Positions 57,364 to 64,000 of a stretch of 64,000 nt of DNA are shown here, in pieces (positions within the stretch are counted from its first letter, which is position 1; each line of letters begins with the position of its first letter). Below the pieces are notes generated by a model, which did not search any database, was not told where the DNA came from, and saw nothing but the letters and a program-made list of their open reading frames with translations. A program made the position numbers and the translations under genes. Origin of the DNA: Poecilobothrus nobilitatus (lineage: Eukaryota > Arthropoda > Insecta > Diptera > Dolichopodidae); NCBI GenBank assembly GCA_947095535.1, contig OX352772.1:109266903-109330902 (forward strand), written 5' to 3'.

Positions 57364-58706
57364 TACTACTGACGTTGCAGAGAAATTTAAGGAGCAGATA
57401 GGTTCATTAAGAAAACAAATTTCGAATATGGGTATGAAACTAGATGCTAGTCTTGATACATCTTTTGACACATTAAGATACAACCAAATGTATCTAAGTC
57501 GCAACTCAAAAGATATTTGGACTTAGACTGATGAACCTTTCAACTATAGTGCAGATCAGAATGCGTTTATTTTTAAACCAATAAACTACAATACAGTTAA
57601 AAATTCAAAAAATGTAACTCATGCTGGCTTTTGCTCTGAAACTATTTCATCTGCAGATTAAATTCAAGATTCACTTGTGACGTTTTCGAACCAAGACATT
57701 CCTGAAACTGCTTCAAAATCAAGCTTCGTAAACAATTCTTTATATAATGAATTGTTTCAGTACAGTGCTCACTATACCAATTTATCTTCACCTAAACTGA
57801 CTCTATCAACAATAAAAGTTCCACAACTTTCCGCATCTACTTCGACATCTTTGAGCTCTGATACTTTGGATCAATTACCATCTGTAACTAATCCTTCTTC
57901 AATTAAAAAATGTTCTTCAAATGCTTCTAAATTGCCAAATAAGAAGGTTCAATTTTTACTTCCGAATGAAAAACAAATTACTGCAGATCGTAGGCAGACG
58001 TCAGCTGAGAAAGAATCTAAACCGGATTCGGATCTCCAGTCACTGTATTTTACTAAATTTGCAGCTTACACAACTTCTAATTATCTCAGTAAGTTTTTAA
58101 AGAATAAGTTTAATTTAAATACTGTAATTATAGTTAACATTACTGCTAAGAATCTTAAATTTAAATCGAAATATAAATCTTTTAAAGTTATGGTACCTCA
58201 ATCCAAAGTTTGTGAAATAATAAATTACAAACGATGGCAAAAAGGTACTATAATAAAGCTTTTTAAAGAAGAGTCTAATTCTAGTAGTAATACACCAAAA
58301 TCTATTTCACTTACTAATACAAGTTTAAACATTAACACAAACAATAATAACACGCATTCTAAAACACTTCTTCTTAATCCTTTCGCTGTTCCTTTTAGTA
58401 ATAAAGCTAAAAAGAAATTTCCAATTCAGAGTTCATTATCTACTAATAGCAAAAAGTACTCTAACTTCATCCAAGGAGATACTTTAAGACCGGTTACCAG
58501 TAACTATAATATAAATAATAATAAAGTTAATAGTAATAACAATAATAAATTTAAAAGGAACAATAATAATAATAATAATAATCGAATTAAAAATAATCAA
58601 AATAAAAATAATAATCATAAAAATAAAAATAAAAAAAAAAATAATAATAATAATAATAAAAATAATAATAATAATAAAAATAATATTAATAATAATAATA
58701 ATAACC

Positions 58707-58738
<32 letters not shown>

Positions 58739-59236
58739 TTTAACGATAATAATAATAAAAATATTAGTAATGACGATAATAATAATTATAACGATAATAA
58801 TAATAATAATATTAGTAACGACAATAATAATAATAATAATAATAATAATCAAAATAATAACAATACTAATATTAATATTAATAATAATAACAATAATATT
58901 AATAATAATAATAAACTAGTATTGCAAGATCAGCTTGTTTCTCCAATAGTTAGAATGACAAATCAATCTCTAACAGAAGATTGCAAATATGCTCTGTCAA
59001 GATTCAGAGATGAGAGGATTCTCTACAACGTTAGACTTTTCCTAGCCTATTTACATAATGATTCGTATAACACTGTTATTGAAGGTAAAACTAGGACTCA
59101 CCTGTCAGTTCTCATTCACAATGAGGGCCTGCCATCTAATTATAAAGATTTATATGATCTTTATCTCAGATATCATAAAAATATAGTCTTCTCTGTTAAA
59201 GAGGTCGAAGAGCAAGTTATAACAAGTTTTATATAA
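57364..59236 (+). pseudogene. LINE ORF1, unit 3, lacking its N-terminal third
   Basis: Same start point and same two in-frame stops as unit 2. The Asn-rich tract differs by compensating nine-base changes: one Asn run is shorter before KNNINN and another is longer before FNDNN. The C-terminus ends at TAA 59234-59236. Confidence 0.9.
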
Positions 59237-59361
59237 GTTTTTTCGTCCGAACTCTAAGTAATTACTCAAGTTTCAGCCAAACTTCAAATCTCATCTCTTT
59301 ATCTAACGTTACTTACTATAAAAAAATCTCTCAAACTTTCAACAACATAAACAACATTAAA

Positions 59362-62235
59362 ATGTTTTACCAAAATTGTAGTGGTATGAGAGGCAAGCTC
59401 AAGAAGGTATTTGTTGATGCCAAGTCGTGTAATTTCAGTGTATTAGTTATAACTGAAACATGGCTAAACGATTCGTTTACAAACGAGGAAATTCGTGATG
59501 GTAATTGGTCCATTTACAGAAAGGATCGTGATTATCTTTCTGCAAATTGTTCGCGTGGAGGTGGTGTTCTACTTGCTGTAAAGAATAACTTATCTAGTGT
59601 ACTATTAATCACTGGTACATATAATCTTTCGATCACCATCAATCTTTCGATCACCAATTTGTTAAAATAAAATTAGGTACAAATAATTTATACCTAGGTA
59701 TTGTTTATTTCCCTCCGAACTCTGACAATTCCTCATATTCTGATTTTTATAGTGTATATCACAATATTATTTTAGAAATGCATGAGGATGACTCAATTAT
59801 TGTGTTTGGCGATTTTAATCGTCCTTCTATTTTTTTTATCATTGACGACAAGGATAATTTGTTATTACCGGTTAACTTTCATGACGAAATTGACTTCCGT
59901 CTTATTAGCGAGTTCTACGGTATCGATTTACAAGAAATTATCAGTTATCCTAATAGTAATAATAAGTGGTTAGATCTTGTATTTTCAAATGCCTATGATA
60001 GAGTGTCGGTTAAACTCGCTGATGATGTTGATAATCTTTTTACCAACTCTGCTCATCATAACGCACTTATTTTCGAGTTCTCCACTTCTATCCTACTCTT
60101 GACCAAATCTTACAATAATGAAATTATATACAATTTTTTTAATGCTGACTATCAAAGTATTAATTATGCTTTGTCATTAATCACATGGGACGAACTGTTA
60201 GTTCAACAGGATATCAATTTACTAATCTCTATCTTTTAATCAAATCTGTTTCAAATTATTTATGCCTTTGTTCCTAAAATTCGCAAAGAGCATAAAACAG
60301 CAGAACCATGGTTAGATAGAGATCTTAGGAACTTGAAAAATTGGCGCAATAAAATATACAAAAAACTTAAACATCATCAAGCACCATGCGACGACTTATT
60401 GAATATGTATAAGCAACTTGCAATTGAATTTAAACAAAAAGCCAATGCAGCATATGAAAACTATGTCACGGATATTGGCAACAAACTTGTTACTGATCCT
60501 AAAAAATTTTTTGATTTTGTTAACACAAAACGGAAATTATTTGGGTATCCCAATTCAATGATATCAAAAGACAATGTGGTTTCTGATTGCCCAAAAGAAA
60601 TTTGTAACTTCTTTTCTGATCATTTTCAACAAGTTTATCGCCCAACAGCACCAGCTACCACATCGACTAATTCCTTATCTAATAGCTCAAATTGGCTATT
60701 TACAGACGTGTATCTTTCTGAAAATGATATTCTTGAAGAAATTTTGAGCCTTGATATAAAAAAGAGTGCTTGTCCGGACTAAATTCCTCCAATATTTTTA
60801 TATAATTGCTCTCAGAGTCTAATCTTCCCTCTTCATTTTATTTCAATAAGTCACTTTCAATTAGGATTTTCCCACAAAAGTGGAAATCCTCCCACTTAAC
60901 CCCTATTTTTAAAAAAGGGGATAGAGCATCGGTGGAAAATTATCGAGGTATAGCAATCCTTTCGACTATACCTAAATTATTTGAAAAAATTGTCGTTGAT
61001 AGAATTACTCCTATCATAAATGCAAAACTAAATGAACAACAACATGGTTTCAGAAAAGGTCGTTCAACTAGTACGAACCTGATGGTTTATACATCTGAAA
61101 TCCTGAATCAAATGGGGAAAGGGTACCAAGTTGATGCAATTTACACTGATTTTAGCGAAGCTTTCGATCGTGTAGATCACTTCACTTTGCTAAACAAACT
61201 ATCAACTTTTGGCATTTCGGGTTCATTTCTTGAGTAGCTTAATTCTTATCTTATAGAAAGAACTCAAAATGTTTAATTTCGTGGTGTATTATCCAACACC
61301 ATCGAGGTCACTTCCGGTGTACCGCAAGGCAGCCATTTAGGCCCGATTCTGTTTAATGTTTTCAGATCTTTCGGAATATCTATGCAATATACCTCACATT
61401 TCGTTTGTTGATAACCTAAAAATATATCAAGTGGTTAAAGATAATTCTGATGCAGCTAAACTTCAATCAAGCTTATCAGTGTTACAAATGGTGCACGTCA
61501 AATAAATTAGAACTCAACATACAGAAATGTAAGGCTATAAGCTTTACACGTAAACGGTCTTCTTTAATATATGACTACAAAACAGATAATATAACTCTTG
61601 AAAGGGTTTTTAGCATTACTGATTTAGGAATTCTTCTCGATAATAAACTTAATTATAATCTTCACTATGATCTAATAGTTTCAAAGGCTAATAAAATGTT
61701 AGGTTTCATTAAGAGAAGAGCTAAAGAATTTAGCGACTTAGCTGTGACTAAATATCTTTATTGTTCCCTAGTTCAATCTATCTTAGAATACGGTAACATT
61801 GTTTGGGATCCAGCCTTTGCAGTTCATTCCAATAGAATCGAATCAATTCAAAAGCAATTTCTTTTATTTGCATTAAGGAATCAATATAACCCTTTTGATT
61901 TTGCTAATCTACCTAATTACACTACAAGACTTAATTCATTAAACTTGCTTTCTTTATCTTTACGTAGAAAACTATTGTCATCATGCTTTACTTTTGATAT
62001 TTTGAATAATAGTATTTCTATTCAATCTCTTAATAACAAGTTTAGACTTAACGATAGTGTTAGGCAAACTAGAAATACTAAATTTTTAATGGACTACAAA
62101 CATAATACAGAGTACGGTAGAAATGAACCCATCAATAGATGTTGTACTAATTTTAAAAAAATTAGTTATCTCTATTCTACATCTATCTCCAGAAATACTT
62201 TCAAACACATTGTACAACTACATTTTTCCAATTAA
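59362..62235 (+). pseudogene. LINE ORF2, unit 3
   Basis: It has the same domain content as unit 1, including the reverse transcriptase block that unit 2 has lost (60806-61237), the same inactivating stops and the VDN box at about 61407. It has the Ile variant at about 59840 in common with unit 2. Confidence 0.9.
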
Positions 62236-62317
62236 TTCTTACTTACACCTTAGCCAATTAATTCTTACTTAAGCAAAAAAAAATTTTTTTTTTTTAATTA
62301 TGATATAATTTTAATCA

Positions 62318-63572
62318 TAGCACATTATGATGGATATCCACAATATCTTCGACGGTCAACTGCAGATGGTGGAAATTCATCACTGTAAAAGTGAGAAACA
62401 GTAATATTAAAGTCAATAATCGTTGGGTTGTGCTGTATGTACCATTACTCTGAAAGATGTTCAAAGCATACATCAAACTCGAATGTTGTAATTCAGTGAA
62501 ATCGGTCAAATACATTTGCAAATATTTTAACAAAGGAAGCTGTATGGCAGTTTTTGGTGTGAAAAATGAATCTACACCAATCGACGAAATCGAACGATAT
62601 CAATTGGGAGGCTACATTAGTAGCAATGAACTCTTTGGGGTATTTTCTAATTTCCGAATCATGAACGTTATCCAATACTTGTTCATTTGGCAGTGCATCT
62701 TGAAAATGGACAGCGTGTGTATTTTACAACGGGAAATGTAAATGCAATAGAATTTTTGCCACCGCAAACAACATTCTTCTTATTGTACATGGATAATTTG
62801 TTTGCAAGAACGCTACTTAGCTCAGAAGTGCCAAAATACTGCACATAGAATGTATAAGCGAAAAAGTTTCAACGTCATAAACAGGGAAAATCAGTTAAAG
62901 CACATCCGAATTTATATTCGTCCGATCCGTTAGACCGTCTGTGTACAGTTCATTCAAGCAATCAAGAATGTTTTTACTTGCGACTGCTGTTAGTTAAGGT
63001 ACGTGGATCGAAATCCTTCCAAAAACTGAGAACGGTAAATGGTAAATGGGGAAAAACACAAAGATTTGATGAGTGAAGACATCCTATATCGTTTACGAGC
63101 AACGAAACCGGACATGCAATTTACACCAAATGTGTATATTGAGGCGTTAGTTTCGATCAAAGATATGTTTGACAATCGCTAAAAAAAGATTGGTGCAGTT
63201 GGGAATGTGAGCCCCGAATCGATCTGCAATTGATCGCTTGATCGTACACTACAATATTTGGGGAGAAATGTTCAGCGCTTCGGGGGAGCACTCGTTTTAT
63301 TGTCTGGTAATGTTTGACAAACTCTGCAAGTTATACCATGTTCAACACCCGCTGATGAACTTAATGATCAGTTAATCTTCATCTTAATCTGAACTTAATC
63401 ATCAGTTCTATGGCGATTGGAAATGGGAAGATGGCAATAGATAGATCTACACGTTGTCACGTTGCCAACAAACTTTTATAAGATGACATCAACCAAAGGC
63501 GAATTGATTCAAAAGGTTTTCCCAAATATCGCGTGGAATTACAAATATTATAAGTGGCTCAGTACAAGTGCT
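62318..63572 (+). pseudogene. Helitron Rep/helicase fragment, unit 3
   Basis: Same as the other two fragments, with a private T-to-A change at about 62818 (CTACTTAGCTC). It is followed by the AT-rich spacer, cut by the window end. Confidence 0.8.
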
Positions 63573-64000
63573 ATATTAGCAGCTAAAAATTCTATAAATT
63601 CAAATGGGTAAGCTAGTTATTCTATAAAAAGCTTCCAAACAAATTTCTAATATCTAATAATAATCAAAATACCCTAACTAGGTATATTAAGAATAAGATA
63701 TTTAAGGTTTAATAACATAAAATGGCATAATGGACAGTAATTGAAAAAAGGAAAAATCTCCTCTCACATGACTATCATCATGTTATCAGCAGTAATGCAT
63801 TATTAAACATGAGGTATATCAATATGAAATGTATGTTTATAATATATTTCTGAAAAAATAATATTTAAATATGTTCATACAATACATAATGTATTAAATA
63901 ATATTTAAATATGTACTTTCAATGTATAATGTACGTATATTTAAAAATACTATAAACACAATATGTTACATTATAGTAAAAATATTCACATTTCAGCACA

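Larger units (their letters stand above)
57364..64000 (+). repeat. Tandem segmental duplication, unit 3 (cut by window end)
   Basis: It follows unit 2 at offset 6,601 bp. It has the full-length reverse transcriptase (no 100-bp deletion), so its own period would be 6,701 bp. The window ends about 64 bp before the expected end of the unit, so a fourth unit may follow. Confidence 0.95.

Overview
The window is very AT-rich eukaryotic DNA made almost entirely of transposable elements and their wreckage; I see no intact host gene, rRNA, tRNA or CRISPR array. The content (a Polinton/Maverick, an insect-errantivirus-type env with its LTR start, a micropia-like LTR with a tRNA-Leu primer site, a non-LTR retrotransposon with an arthropod Inr+DPE promoter, and dispersed repeats with TATACCC hairpins and a GTCCGTCCGTC tract) points to an insect, most likely a higher fly. 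The species cannot be fixed from the sequence.

Layout. 1-6137: head-to-tail and dispersed copies of a ~1.6 kb repeat (family A). 6696-9898: a related element (family B) filled with a ~147-bp minisatellite. 10063-11608: a broken coding region I tentatively link to Polinton-type elements, split by a family-A copy. 11644-12388: a small hAT-like terminal-inverted-repeat element. 12673-12991: an unidentified broken reading frame. 13130-17192: two more family-A copies. 17459-18006: a two-frame His/Gln-rich gene. 19322-20620: an errantivirus env remnant split by a MITE. 21908-22890: an LTR, primer site and gag remnant. 23.3-24.0 kb: repeat and LINE debris.

24106-41104 is a complete-length (17.0 kb) Polinton with ~1.4-1.9 kb terminal inverted repeats and an imperfect 6-bp target duplication. 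It carries the virus-like gene set: B-family DNA polymerase, integrase, adenain-like protease, packaging ATPase, major capsid protein, a pVI-like basic protein and several conserved accessory proteins. Most genes have a few stops or frameshifts, the integrase has lost its catalytic core and the polymerase has an internal deletion, so this copy should be dead. It sits inside an older tandem-repeat element (24016-24105 and 41105-42960), and its left TIR was itself hit by a 1.45-kb repeat (family C).

43092-64000 begins with a full-length LINE (ORF1 and ORF2) abutting a fragment of a Helitron Rep/helicase gene. A 6.7-kb block of LINE plus Helitron fragment plus spacer is then repeated in tandem at least three times, with the third copy running off the window. 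The copies are nearly identical and share the same inactivating mutations, including loss of the second catalytic Asp of the reverse transcriptase. A dead element was therefore amplified as DNA, not by retrotransposition.

Family names rest on protein motifs and structure read by eye; no database search was possible.
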